DNA of 32,962 nucleotides from Frankiaceae bacterium (GTDB lineage: Bacteria; Actinomycetota; Actinomycetes; JAVEEJ01): positions 1 through 32,962 of the forward strand of contig JAVEEJ010000190.1 of NCBI GenBank assembly GCA_030840515.1, read 5' to 3'. Position numbers and translations under genes: made by a program. This document shows, one piece after another, positions 8,118 to 15,882 of this stretch (positions are counted from its first letter, which is position 1; the number at the start of each line of letters is the position of its first letter). The notes beneath the pieces were generated by a model. It made no database searches. It saw nothing but the letters and a program-made list of their open reading frames with translations, and was not told the DNA's origin.

Positions 8118-8642
8118 GCCCTCGCGGGGACCCTCTCCGGCCCGCCCGGGCGGGCCACCGGGTGCGCCCATCGGCAGCGCGCGCCGCATCTGCTCGAGCT
8201 GAGCCTGCGCCGCCATCTGCTGGGCGAACAGCGCGGTCTGGATCCCGTGGAACAGCCCCTCGAGCCAGCCGACGAGCTGCGCCTGGGCGATGCGCAGCTC
8301 GGCATCGCTCGGGACGGTCTGCTCGCCGAACGGCAGCGCGAGCCGCTCCAGCTCGGCGACCAGCTCGGGCGCCAGGCCCTGCTCGAGCTCCTTGATCGAG
8401 CTGCGGTGGATCTCACGCAGCCGCACCCGCGACGCGTCGTCCAGGGGAGCGGCGCGGACCTCGTCCAGCAGCTGCTTGATCATCGAGCCGATGCGCATCA
8501 CCTTCGCCGGCTGCTCGACGAGGTCGGTCACCGACGGGGTGCCATCCCCCTCGCCGACCTCCTCGACCGCCATGCCGTCCTCGCTGACAACGACGACACG
8601 GTGCTGCTCGTCCGCGCCGGTGGGCTGCGCCTGCTCAGTCAT
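8100..8642 (-). CDS. bpa: Bacterial proteasome activator, Bpa/PafE family
   Basis: ATP-independent activator that forms a ring on the actinobacterial 20S proteasome and opens its gate for unfolded substrates. The conserved helical core is clear: SVTDLVEQPAKVMRIG, MIKQLLDEVRAAPLD, RLREIHRSSIKELEQGLAPE and PSDAELRIAQAQLVGWLEGL followed by FHGIQTALFAQQMAAQAQL. The protein ends GPYL, where the mycobacterial homologue ends GQYL; this C-terminal tail inserts into proteasome alpha-ring pockets. I prefer ATG 8642 (AGGA 8 nt upstream) over the track's ATG 8651, which sits inside that Shine-Dalgarno. The N-terminal ~35 residues are acidic and disordered. Confidence 0.93.
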   Translation of the reverse strand: MTEQAQPTGADEQHRVVVVSEDGMAVEEVGEGDGTPSVTDLVEQPAKVMRIGSMIKQLLDEVRAAPLDDASRVRLREIHRSSIKELEQGLAPELVAELERLALPFGEQTVPSDAELRIAQAQLVGWLEGLFHGIQTALFAQQMAAQAQLEQMRRALPMGAPGGPPGRAGEGPREGSGPYL

Positions 8643-8702
8643 GGGGGTCATCCTGCGCTAAACGGTTGGCGCTCACACCCGCCGGGCGGCAGTGTGTGTG
8701 AG

Positions 8703-9650
8703 GTGAACGCATCGACACTGACCCTGCGCGCTCCGCGTGGCGAGGACCTCCACACCGTCTACGAGGTCATCGTCGCCGACGACCGCAACGAGCTCGGCAA
8801 GCCGGACATCGACGAGTCCGACGTCTCCGAGTGGTGGGCCATGCCGCACTTCGACAAGTCGCGCGACGCCTGGATCCTCGAGCGAGAGGGCACCGCCGTC
8901 GGCTACGGACAGACCCACGACCGCAACAAGACAGGTCGGTTCGACACTGACGTCTGGATCAGCGACGAGGAGGACGAGGACGGGTACGGCGCACTGCTCG
9001 ACGCGGCACTGCAACGAGCCCGCGAGCTCCTCGCCGAGACCTCCGCCGACAACAGCGGCGGGCTCAAGCGCCAAGCCTGCACCTGGTCGGTCATGGGTCG
9101 CGAACGGCGTGCCGCATGGCTCGAAGCGCGCGGCTTCAGCAAGGTGCGCCGCTTCTACCGGATGTCCATCACCGTCATCGACGTGGACCCGCCCGAGCTG
9201 CCTGACTGGCTGACGCTGACGCCGCTGGGCAGCAGCGACGAGGACGCGCGCCGGGCCTACCAGGCGATGATGTCGACCGCGTTCATCGGCCACTGGGGGC
9301 ACGTGCCGATCGACTACGACACCTGGCTCGCCCGGGTGACCGCCAGCCCCAACCTCGACTGGGACACGGTCTGGCTGGCCCGGGTCGACGGCGAGCCCGC
9401 CGCGGGCCTCAAGATGCGGATCTACGAGGACGTCGCCTTCATCGACACCGTCGGGACGTTGAAGGAGTTCCGCGGTCGTGGCGTCGCCGGACTGCTGCTG
9501 CGCACGGCCTTCGCCGAAGCGCTGCGGCGCGGCCAGCCCTACGTGGAGCTGGGCGTCGACACCGAGAACGACACCGGTGCGGTGGCGGTCTACGAGAAGG
9601 CCGGGATGTCAGTGGCGTTCGCCCACGACGAGTGGAGCCGTGCGCTCTGA
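8703..9650 (+). CDS. Tandem GNAT N-acetyltransferase
   Basis: About 315 aa with two GNAT-like halves, an arrangement shared with mycothiol synthase-type proteins. The N-terminal half (LRAPRGEDLHTVYEVI onward) looks degenerate. The C-terminal half holds the acetyl-CoA pyrophosphate loop in FRGRGVAGLLLR (about residues 257-268) followed by GVDTENDTGAVAVYEKAGM, the usual GNAT end motif. The track's start at 8247 runs antisense through bpa, so GTG 8703 is more credible; GTG 8694 in frame is an alternative. The substrate is not evident. The 3' end overlaps the convergent MOSC gene by 42 bp. Confidence 0.85.
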   Translation: MNASTLTLRAPRGEDLHTVYEVIVADDRNELGKPDIDESDVSEWWAMPHFDKSRDAWILEREGTAVGYGQTHDRNKTGRFDTDVWISDEEDEDGYGALLDAALQRARELLAETSADNSGGLKRQACTWSVMGRERRAAWLEARGFSKVRRFYRMSITVIDVDPPELPDWLTLTPLGSSDEDARRAYQAMMSTAFIGHWGHVPIDYDTWLARVTASPNLDWDTVWLARVDGEPAAGLKMRIYEDVAFIDTVGTLKEFRGRGVAGLLLRTAFAEALRRGQPYVELGVDTENDTGAVAVYEKAGMSVAFAHDEWSRAL

Positions 9651-10418
9651 GTCCAGGCGGCCGGTCGCGGGCTCGACGACGACCGGGTCACCGGGTCGAA
9701 CAGTGCCGCCGCGCACGACCCAGGCGTACATCCGGCTCACCCCCGGGTGCCGCTCGTGGTGGATGCGGTTGAAGTCCCGCCCGACGAAGGAGTCGCGGAT
9801 CTTGGCGCAGGGGATCGCATAGCTCGACAGCTCGGCCAGCACCTCGCCGATGCCCAGCCGCATGCCAGGGCGCAGCGCCGCCCACTCGATGCCGCTGACG
9901 GTGAGGTTCTCCCCGCACGAGCCGGCACTCACGGGATGCCCCTCGGCGTTGAGCGACTCGATCACGTCGAGGGACCACAGCGACAACGCCTGCCACGGAC
10001 GACCGTGGTGCTTGCGGTTGGCCTGCTTGTCGACGGCAAGGCCGAGCCGCCCGACCTCGGCCTCCATCACCGCCGTCTTGGGCACACCTCCGCGGGAGGC
10101 GTTGATGCTCTCCAGCGTCCCGGCCGCACCGGTGGTGGGAGTCCCGCCGTACTCGTGCAGCAGACGTCCCGCGCGGGTGAGGTCGTGCGCCAGGCGGTGC
10201 AGCGCGTCCTGACGGCGCTCGGGGTCGTCGCCGGCCAGCAGCACCTGAGCGACCGAGCGCTCGCGCAGGTCGAGCGCGCTCGGCGTCCCCCGCGACGCGA
10301 GTGCGGGGTCGACCCGGTCGAGGATGAGGTCCCACAGCACCGCGGCCAGGTCGAGCGTCGAGGCGAGGTCCGACGGCGTGTAGTCGTCGGGGTGGTGCCC
10401 GCATTCCTGGCAGCGCAT
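9609..10418 (-). CDS. Zinc-finger/DinB-like/MOSC domain fusion protein
   Basis: 269 aa. The start MRCQECG gives a CxxC zinc-knuckle-like motif. Residues ~15-90 are helical and resemble DinB-type four-helix proteins (RSVAQVLL, DALHRLAHDLTRAGRLL). From ~105 to 255 there is a MOSC domain of the YiiM type, with GSCGENLTVSGIEW near 167-180 and the conserved Cys in CAKIRDSF. MOSC domains bind sulfur or molybdopterin-type ligands and in some members reduce N-hydroxylated bases. It lies 19 nt downstream of the quinone oxidoreductase gene on the same strand, suggesting a redox-linked operon. The role of the fusion is unknown. Confidence 0.82.
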   Translation of the reverse strand: MRCQECGHHPDDYTPSDLASTLDLAAVLWDLILDRVDPALASRGTPSALDLRERSVAQVLLAGDDPERRQDALHRLAHDLTRAGRLLHEYGGTPTTGAAGTLESINASRGGVPKTAVMEAEVGRLGLAVDKQANRKHHGRPWQALSLWSLDVIESLNAEGHPVSAGSCGENLTVSGIEWAALRPGMRLGIGEVLAELSSYAIPCAKIRDSFVGRDFNRIHHERHPGVSRMYAWVVRGGTVRPGDPVVVEPATGRLDSERTAPLVVGERH

Positions 10419-10437
10419 GACAGCAGTCTCCCAGGCG

Positions 10438-11391
10438 TCACCCGATGGTGAGCACCACTTTTCCGATGTTGTGGCCGCTTTCGAGCAGCCGGTGGGCCGC
10501 CGCCACCTCGGTGATCGGGAGGACCCGGTCCACGACGGGCTTGACGGCCCCTGCCGCGATCAGGGGCCACACGTGCTGGACCACCTCGCGGCAGATGCGC
10601 GCCTTCTGCTCCTCGGGGCGGTAGCGCAGCGAGGTCGCGTGCACCGACCCGCGCTTCATCAGGAGCAGACCCAGGTCGAGCTCTCCCACGCGGCCGCCCT
10701 GCAAGCCGATCGTCACCAGCCGGCCACCAGGTGCGAGGACCGCCACGTTGCGTGGCAGGTAGGAGGCTCCGAGGATGTCGAGTACGACGTCCGCGCCGCG
10801 CCCATCCGTCGCGGCCTGGACCGCTGCGACGAAGTCCTGGTTGCGGTAGTGGACGGTCAGCTCGGCGCCGAGCTCGGCGCAGCGCTGCAGTTTCTCCGGG
10901 CTGCCCGCGGTCACCGCGACGTGAGCACCGAGGGCGCGGGCTACCTGGATCGCGTGGGTGCCGATCCCGGAGCCGCCCCCATGGAGCAGCACCCAGTCGC
11001 CGGCCGCCAGCCCCGCGACCATGACGAGGTTGGACCAGACCGTGCAGGCCACCTCCGGGAGCGCAGCCGCGCTGACGAGGTCGAGGCCGTCCGGGACAGG
11101 CATCAGCTGGCCTTCCGGGACCGCGACCAGCTCGCCGTAGCCGCCTCCGGCGAGCAGGGCGCACACCGGCTCACCCGTGTCCACGCGGGTGCCACTGCAC
11201 TCGAGGCCGATCACCTCGGTGGTGCCCGCGGGCGGCGGGTAGTGGCCCTGGCGTTGCAGCAGGTCGGCGCGGTTGACGGCGGTCGCCGAGACCCGGACCA
11301 GGACCTCACCAGGGCGCACCACGGGGTCGGCGACCTCGCCCCACGACATGACGTCAGGGTCGCCGTACTCGCTCAGAACGACCGCCTTCAT
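10438..11391 (-). CDS. NAD(P)H-quinone oxidoreductase, PIG3-like MDR family
   Basis: 317-aa zinc-independent medium-chain dehydrogenase. The N-terminus MKAVVLSEYGDPDVM, ATAVNRADLLQRQGHYPPP and the Rossmann motif HGGGSGIGTHAIQVARALGA (nucleotide binding, ~137-156) identify the PIG3/QOR subgroup. Catalytic zinc ligands are absent, as expected. The ATG follows a TAGGTT hexamer by 8 nt with no Shine-Dalgarno, so the mRNA is probably leaderless. The MOSC fusion gene follows on the same strand, and the pirin gene is divergent. The physiological substrate is unknown. Confidence 0.92.
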   Translation of the reverse strand: MKAVVLSEYGDPDVMSWGEVADPVVRPGEVLVRVSATAVNRADLLQRQGHYPPPAGTTEVIGLECSGTRVDTGEPVCALLAGGGYGELVAVPEGQLMPVPDGLDLVSAAALPEVACTVWSNLVMVAGLAAGDWVLLHGGGSGIGTHAIQVARALGAHVAVTAGSPEKLQRCAELGAELTVHYRNQDFVAAVQAATDGRGADVVLDILGASYLPRNVAVLAPGGRLVTIGLQGGRVGELDLGLLLMKRGSVHATSLRYRPEEQKARICREVVQHVWPLIAAGAVKPVVDRVLPITEVAAAHRLLESGHNIGKVVLTIG

Positions 11392-11399
11392 CGAGGAAG

Positions 11400-11405
11400 A
11401 ACCTA
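11400..11405 (-). promoter_or_regulatory. -10 element of the QOR-MOSC operon
   Basis: TAGGTT on the minus strand, 8 nt before the ATG at 11391, is consistent with a leaderless transcript. It lies in the 89-bp divergent interval with the pirin gene. No clear -35 was found. Confidence 0.4.
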
Positions 11406-11480
11406 GTCGGGGAATGACGGCGGGGCGTACGCTCTTTCACCAGGTACTTGCGCGTTCAACAACCTGCCTCGGGAGCTCTC

Positions 11481-12458
11481 ATGCCAGCCGTCACCGCTGA
11501 CACCCTCGCCCTGCCCCGCATCCCCGTCCCGGCGAACGACGTCCCGGAGCGCGCGGTGCGCCAGATCACGACGGCGCCGAGCGGCTACGAGGGTGAGGGC
11601 TTCCCCGTGCGCCGGGCCTTCGCCGGCGTGGACGTGGCCGACCTCGACCCCTTCATCCACATGGACCAGATGGGCGAGGTCGAGTACGCGCCGGGTGAGC
11701 CCAAGGGCACGCCGTGGCACCCGCACCGCGGCTTCGAGACCGTGACCTACATGCTCGACGGGACGTTCCTGCACCAGGACAGCCAGGGCGGGGGCGGCGT
11801 CATCTCCGACGGCGACACCCAGTGGATGACAGCCGGGTCAGGCCTGCTGCACATCGAGACACCACCGGAGGCGCTGGTCGTCGCGGGTGGGATGTTCCAT
11901 GGGATCCAGCTCTGGGTGAACCTGCCGGCCAAGGACAAGATGAGCCCGCCGCGCTACCAGTCGCTCGAGGGCGGGCAGGTCGCGCTGCTGTCATCGGGAG
12001 ACGGCGGCGCGCTCGTGCGGGTCATCGCCGGTGACGTCGGCGAGCACCGCGGACCAGGCGCGACCCACACCCCCATCACGCTGGTGCACGCGACGGTGCG
12101 CCCGGGCGCCCGGTTGGTGCTGCCGTGGCGCACCGACTTCAACGCGCTGGTGTACGTGCTGGCCGGCTCGGGCCGGGTCAGCTCCGAGGGCCGGCCGGTC
12201 AGCAAGGGCCAGCTCGCGGTGCTCGGTCAAGGCGGGCAGATCGTGCTGCGCGGCGATGACAACCCGCTGCAGGCGAACGAGCCCGACCTCGAGGTGCTCG
12301 TCCTCGGCGGACGCCCGATCCGCGAGCCGGTTGCCGCCTACGGCCCGTTCGTGATGAACACGCGGGCCGAGCTCGTGCAGGCGGTCGAGGACTTCCAGGC
12401 CGGTCGGCTCGGGACGATCCCGGCTGACGGCTTGCAGCCCTTCCACCCTCGAGGCTGA
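11481..12458 (+). CDS. Pirin family protein
   Basis: 325-aa bicupin. I start at ATG 11481, which has GGGAG 6 nt upstream; the track's TTG start at 11448 is less likely. The N-terminal cupin carries HPHRGFETVTYMLDG with the metal-binding histidines and LLHIETPPE. A second cupin and the pirin C-terminal domain follow (about 165-290). Some bacterial pirins have quercetin 2,3-dioxygenase activity and others act as regulators, so function is not decided here. It is divergent from the QOR gene and followed by the inverted repeat that overlaps the start of the next gene. Confidence 0.92.
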   Translation: MPAVTADTLALPRIPVPANDVPERAVRQITTAPSGYEGEGFPVRRAFAGVDVADLDPFIHMDQMGEVEYAPGEPKGTPWHPHRGFETVTYMLDGTFLHQDSQGGGGVISDGDTQWMTAGSGLLHIETPPEALVVAGGMFHGIQLWVNLPAKDKMSPPRYQSLEGGQVALLSSGDGGALVRVIAGDVGEHRGPGATHTPITLVHATVRPGARLVLPWRTDFNALVYVLAGSGRVSSEGRPVSKGQLAVLGQGGQIVLRGDDNPLQANEPDLEVLVLGGRPIREPVAAYGPFVMNTRAELVQAVEDFQAGRLGTIPADGLQPFHPRG

Positions 12459-12459
12459 G

Positions 12460-12517
12460 CCTCACCCCTTCGGCCGTAGGGACGCTGCTCCGGACGGCCG
12501 ATGGTTCAGGGGTGAGG
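12460..12517. repeat. Nested inverted repeats between pirin and the next gene
   Basis: Outer arms CCTCACCCC (12460-12468) and GGGGTGAGG (12509-12517), and inner arms CGGCCGT (12471-12477) and ACGGCCG (12494-12500), form one long interrupted stem-loop. The outer right arm includes the GTG start at 12512. It may act as the pirin terminator, but its position would also hide the next gene's translation start. Confidence 0.5.
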
Positions 12518-13663
12518 AGTCCTCTGGCGAACGCGCTCGCCATCGCCGGAATGCTCGGCGTGCTCGTGACGGGTACGGCGGCCCAGGCCAGCGACACGAG
12601 CTGCCCGGCCGCGGGGACCTACGTGCCTGGCACCACCTGGCACCGCACCGTGCTCGGCAACGGCATCTCGCTTAGCGAGGCCAGGAAGCGGGATTCGCGC
12701 GGCGTCGTCGACATGCACGTGCTGCGGGTGGCCACTACGACTCCGGGCGTGCACTTCGGTCCGCTGACCAGTCGCCTCGCCGAGCGCCACCCGCTGTCCT
12801 CCCTCGCGGCGGGGCGGGCACACCTGCTGGCTGCCAGCAACAGCGGCTACTACGACTTCACCCTGGGCGCACCCACCGGCCCCGTGATCGTGGCGGGCCG
12901 GCCGTGGGGGCTGTCCAGCGGGCACCAGGCCGCGTTCGGGTTCACCAGCGGCAACATCGCGCAGGCCGGACATGTCTGGCTGACGGGTACGGCGACCTGG
13001 GGGAGCAGCAGGCTGGCGGTGGTCGGGATCAACCGGCCCTCGGTGCCGGCGGGCCTCAGCGTCTACACGCCGCTCTGGGGGACGGCGCACAGGGTGGTGC
13101 TGCCATCGGGGTCCGTCTCGCGCTACGTCGTCTCCGGCAAGGTCACCACCGCGACCGGGACGTACACCTCGGCCCCGAGCAGCGGCTTCCTCGTGGTGGC
13201 ACGTGGATCGACCGCGGTGGCCTGGCTCAAGGCCCCGCCGAAGGGTGCCGCGATGTCGATCGTGACCGGGGTCGCCACCGACGCGCCGCAGCCTTTCGCG
13301 CAGGCCTACGGGGTGGGCGTCACGCTGGTCAGCAAGCAGAGCACGGCGACCACGGGATTCAGCTGCCGCAGCAGCTACCCGCAGCCCGCGCGCACGGCGG
13401 TGGGCTACACCAACGGCGGCAAGACGCTGGTGATCGCCATCGTCACCGACCACCCCGGCACCGAGGTGCACGGCCTCGACGCCGACCAGATGTCCAAGCT
13501 GATGGCCGAGCTCGGGGTCACCCGCGCGTTCAGCTTCGACGGGTCGGGGTCGACCGAGCTGCTGGCCCGCATGCCGGGGACCAGCTCGCTGGCGATCCGC
13601 AACTACACCGCTGACGGCCATGAGCGCACCATGCCCCTCGGGTTGGGCGTCTACCTCGGCTGA
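12512..13663 (+). CDS. Secreted phosphodiester glycosidase (NAGPA domain) family protein
   Basis: 383 aa with a signal peptide (NALAIAGMLGVLVTGTAAQA, cleavage near residue 26). The C-terminal ~110 residues match the NAGPA/phosphodiester-glycosidase family: RTAVGYTNGGKTLVIAIV, the GLDADQMSKLMAELG helix and AFSFDGSGSTELLAR. The family's 'NSGYYDF' segment also occurs near residue 110. Members cleave phosphodiester-linked sugars, so cell-wall or extracellular glycopolymer processing is plausible, but the substrate is unknown. The GTG start lies in the right arm of a long inverted repeat. Confidence 0.8.
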   Translation: MRSPLANALAIAGMLGVLVTGTAAQASDTSCPAAGTYVPGTTWHRTVLGNGISLSEARKRDSRGVVDMHVLRVATTTPGVHFGPLTSRLAERHPLSSLAAGRAHLLAASNSGYYDFTLGAPTGPVIVAGRPWGLSSGHQAAFGFTSGNIAQAGHVWLTGTATWGSSRLAVVGINRPSVPAGLSVYTPLWGTAHRVVLPSGSVSRYVVSGKVTTATGTYTSAPSSGFLVVARGSTAVAWLKAPPKGAAMSIVTGVATDAPQPFAQAYGVGVTLVSKQSTATTGFSCRSSYPQPARTAVGYTNGGKTLVIAIVTDHPGTEVHGLDADQMSKLMAELGVTRAFSFDGSGSTELLARMPGTSSLAIRNYTADGHERTMPLGLGVYLG

Positions 13664-13750
13664 GGCCGGCTGAGGTTGCACTCGCCGCCAACCCGCCTAC
13701 GAGTCACCGCGGGCTTTGGTGGGCAGGTGGGGCGTCTGCCGGTCGAGCGG

Positions 13751-14044
13751 TCAGGAGTCGCTGGCCGCGGTGCCGAGTACGACGTTCCAGGGCCGGACCC
13801 GCCAGGTGTGGGCCAGCCCGTTCACCACGTAGGGGTCAGCCTCCGCGAAGCGGGTGATGACCTCGGGCTCCTCGACGTCCCAGACCAGCAGCGCGCGGTC
13901 CATGGGCTCGGCGAGCGCGCCCGCCAGCACCAGCTCGCCGCGCTCAGCCGCTGCCTGCGCCAGCGCGAGGTGCTCGGCCCGGAACTCCCCGCGCCGCTCC
14001 GCGTGATCAGCCACCAAGTCGTACTCGAGCAGCCACCAGCTCAC
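13751..14044 (-). CDS. YciI family protein
   Basis: 97-aa ferredoxin-like alpha/beta protein. WWLLEYDLVADHAERRGEFRAEH and the PYVVNGLAHTWRVRPWNVVLG end are typical of YciI, including the conserved His and Asp of the putative active site (RAEHL and EADPY). Its ATG overlaps the stop of the HerA-like ATPase gene (ATGA), so it is translationally coupled. Function is uncharacterised; an enzymatic role has been suggested for the family. Confidence 0.85.
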   Translation of the reverse strand: MSWWLLEYDLVADHAERRGEFRAEHLALAQAAAERGELVLAGALAEPMDRALLVWDVEEPEVITRFAEADPYVVNGLAHTWRVRPWNVVLGTAASDS

Positions 14045-15615
14045 CGTCGCCTCCGCTTCGCCGTACCCAGTACCGAGCGAGTGATCTCGCGGCCCGCCGC
14101 ACTGGCGACCGACCGCGCGAACGACCTGAACACCGACGACGCGAAGATGCCGGCGACCGCGCCCGCTGCGCCGGCCGCGGCGGTCTCGCCGCGATGGGAC
14201 TTCCCCGTCGAGGGGGCCGTGGTGGGAGGGGTCGCAGCCTGGCCGGCGCTGGCGTTCACCGCCGCCTCGCGTGCCGCCAGCTTCTCCCGGGCCGACTCGT
14301 CATCGAGCCGTTGCGCATAGCGCTGGGCCGTCGGAGACCCGGCGACGAGGGCGGTCTGCTGCGCCGGGTCGAGCTGTGCCATCAGCGACGCCGGCGCCCG
14401 CATCCGGGTCCAGGCGACGGGTGTGGGCACCCCGCGCTCCGACAGCACGGTCACCACCGCTTCGCCGATACCGAGCTGGGTCAGGAGCTCCTCGAGGTCG
14501 TAGCCCGACTTGGGAAACGTGGAGACGGTCGCCTTCAACGCCTTCGCGTCATCCGGGGTGAACGCCCGCAGCGCGTGCTGCACCCGGTTGCCGAGCTGGG
14601 CCAGCACGTCGGCCGGGACGTCCTTGGGCGTCTGCGTCACGAAGAACACGCCGACGCCCTTCGAGCGGATGAGCCGGACGGTCTGCTCGATCGAGGCGAG
14701 GAAGTCCTTGGAGGCGTCGTCGAAGAGCAGGTGCGCCTCATCGAAGAAGAAGACGAGCTTGGGCTTGTCGACGTCGCCGACCTCGGGCAGCTCGTGGAAG
14801 AGGTCCGCCAGCAGCCACATGAGGAAGGTCGAGAAGACCCGCGGCTGGTCTTGGACTCCGGGCAGCTCGAGGATCGTGACGAGCCCACGGCCGTCGGGCG
14901 CCAGGCGCATGAGATCAGCGGTGTCGAACTCCGGCTCGCCGAAGAAGTCTCCGGCACCCGCGTCGGTGAAGCCGATCAGCTCGCGCAGCAGCACCTGGGC
15001 GGTCGCCTTCGACAGTCCGCCAAGCCCGTCGAGGTCGGCTTTGCCCTCGTCGGAGACCAGGTAGGTGATCACCGCCCGAAGGTCCTCGATGTCGTCCAGG
15101 TCGAGGCCTTGCGCGTCGGCGTAGTGGAACACCAGGTTCAGCGACGATGACTGCACGTCGTTGAGGTCGAGCACCTTCGACAGCAGCAGCGGACCGAACG
15201 AGGAGACGGTCGCGCGCACGGCAGCGCCTGTCCCGTGACCACCCAACGCGAGGAACTCGACAGGGAAGGCGGCCGGTGCCCACTGCTGGCCGATGTCCGC
15301 CGTACGCGTCGTGATCCGCTCGTTCGGCACCCCCGGTGTGGCCATGCCCGAGACGTCACCCTTGATGTCGGTGAGGAACACCGGCACGCCAGCGGCCGAT
15401 AGCTGCTCGGCCATGAGCTGCAGGGTGCGGGTCTTGCCGGTGCCGGTTGCCCCGGCGACCAGACCGTGGCGGTTGCACATCGCAAGCGGGATCCGCACCC
15501 CCGCGTCCGGGAGCGCCTTGGCGTCCTCGACCAGAGCGCCCAACTCGATCGACGGCCCGCTGAAGCGGTAGGCCTCGGCGATCGTGTCGGCGTCAACTGC
15601 GGCTCGACCTGTCAT
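14041..15615 (-). CDS. HerA-like ATPase (DUF853/YjgR family)
   Basis: 524 aa, starting at ATG 15615 with GAGGAGAG upstream; the track's longer start runs into the divergent peptide operon. Walker A is GATGTGKT (about residues 57-64) and Walker B is VFFFDEAHLL (about 272-281), followed by FFVTQTPKDVP. This is the FtsK/HerA-type P-loop fold of the DUF853 family. The C-terminal ~85 residues are Ala/Thr-rich and disordered, with a weakly hydrophobic patch (AAGAAGAVAGIFASSVF). HerA-type motors translocate DNA, but YjgR-type members are uncharacterised. It lies divergently beside the peptide operon. Confidence 0.88.
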   Translation of the reverse strand: MTGRAAVDADTIAEAYRFSGPSIELGALVEDAKALPDAGVRIPLAMCNRHGLVAGATGTGKTRTLQLMAEQLSAAGVPVFLTDIKGDVSGMATPGVPNERITTRTADIGQQWAPAAFPVEFLALGGHGTGAAVRATVSSFGPLLLSKVLDLNDVQSSSLNLVFHYADAQGLDLDDIEDLRAVITYLVSDEGKADLDGLGGLSKATAQVLLRELIGFTDAGAGDFFGEPEFDTADLMRLAPDGRGLVTILELPGVQDQPRVFSTFLMWLLADLFHELPEVGDVDKPKLVFFFDEAHLLFDDASKDFLASIEQTVRLIRSKGVGVFFVTQTPKDVPADVLAQLGNRVQHALRAFTPDDAKALKATVSTFPKSGYDLEELLTQLGIGEAVVTVLSERGVPTPVAWTRMRAPASLMAQLDPAQQTALVAGSPTAQRYAQRLDDESAREKLAAREAAVNASAGQAATPPTTAPSTGKSHRGETAAAGAAGAVAGIFASSVFRSFARSVASAAGREITRSVLGTAKRRRR

Positions 15616-15641
15616 AGGGCTCTCCTCGGGGTGTGTTTGTG

Positions 15642-15654
15642 ACCCTATGAGGGT
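15642..15654. promoter_or_regulatory. Small palindrome in the divergent HerA/peptide-operon interval
   Basis: ACCCT-ATG-AGGGT is a short inverted repeat centred about 30 nt upstream of the HerA ATG and about 40 nt upstream of the first peptide gene. It is a possible operator or part of overlapping divergent promoters. It is short enough to be chance. Confidence 0.25.
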
Positions 15655-15687
15655 TCGGTTCGCCCCTGCCCGGGGACTGTGCCTGAC

Positions 15688-15882
15688 ATGAGTGGTTCTG
15701 GATCGATTCGCCGTGAGGTGCGGCGCCAGATCCGACGGCCGGGTGTCGCCATCGATGTGGTGGCTGATGTCAGCGCCGCTGTCGCCACGAACGGCGAGGC
15801 GGCGAGCTCGACGCAGTCCATCCAGATCAAGCAGGAGCACGGCGCATCCGTGGTCAGCCACACCGACGAGGAGGAGCAATGA
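15688..15882 (+). CDS. Peptide-operon ORF 1, small basic-to-acidic peptide (64 aa)
   Basis: First gene of the peptide/M50 operon. ATG 15688 gives MSGSGSIRREVRRQIRRPGV; an in-frame GTG at 15679 is an alternative. The N-terminus is strongly basic, the middle is an Ala/Val stretch (AIDVVADVSAAVATNGEAAS), then STQSIQIKQ and an acidic tail DEEEQ. The alternating N/A/Q pattern loosely resembles the three following peptides, but it lacks their LPDREQMS block. Its stop overlaps the next ATG (ATGA), which implies coupled translation. No cysteine, no signal peptide. Function unknown; it could be a partner or a diverged member of the set. Confidence 0.65.
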   Translation: MSGSGSIRREVRRQIRRPGVAIDVVADVSAAVATNGEAASSTQSIQIKQEHGASVVSHTDEEEQ

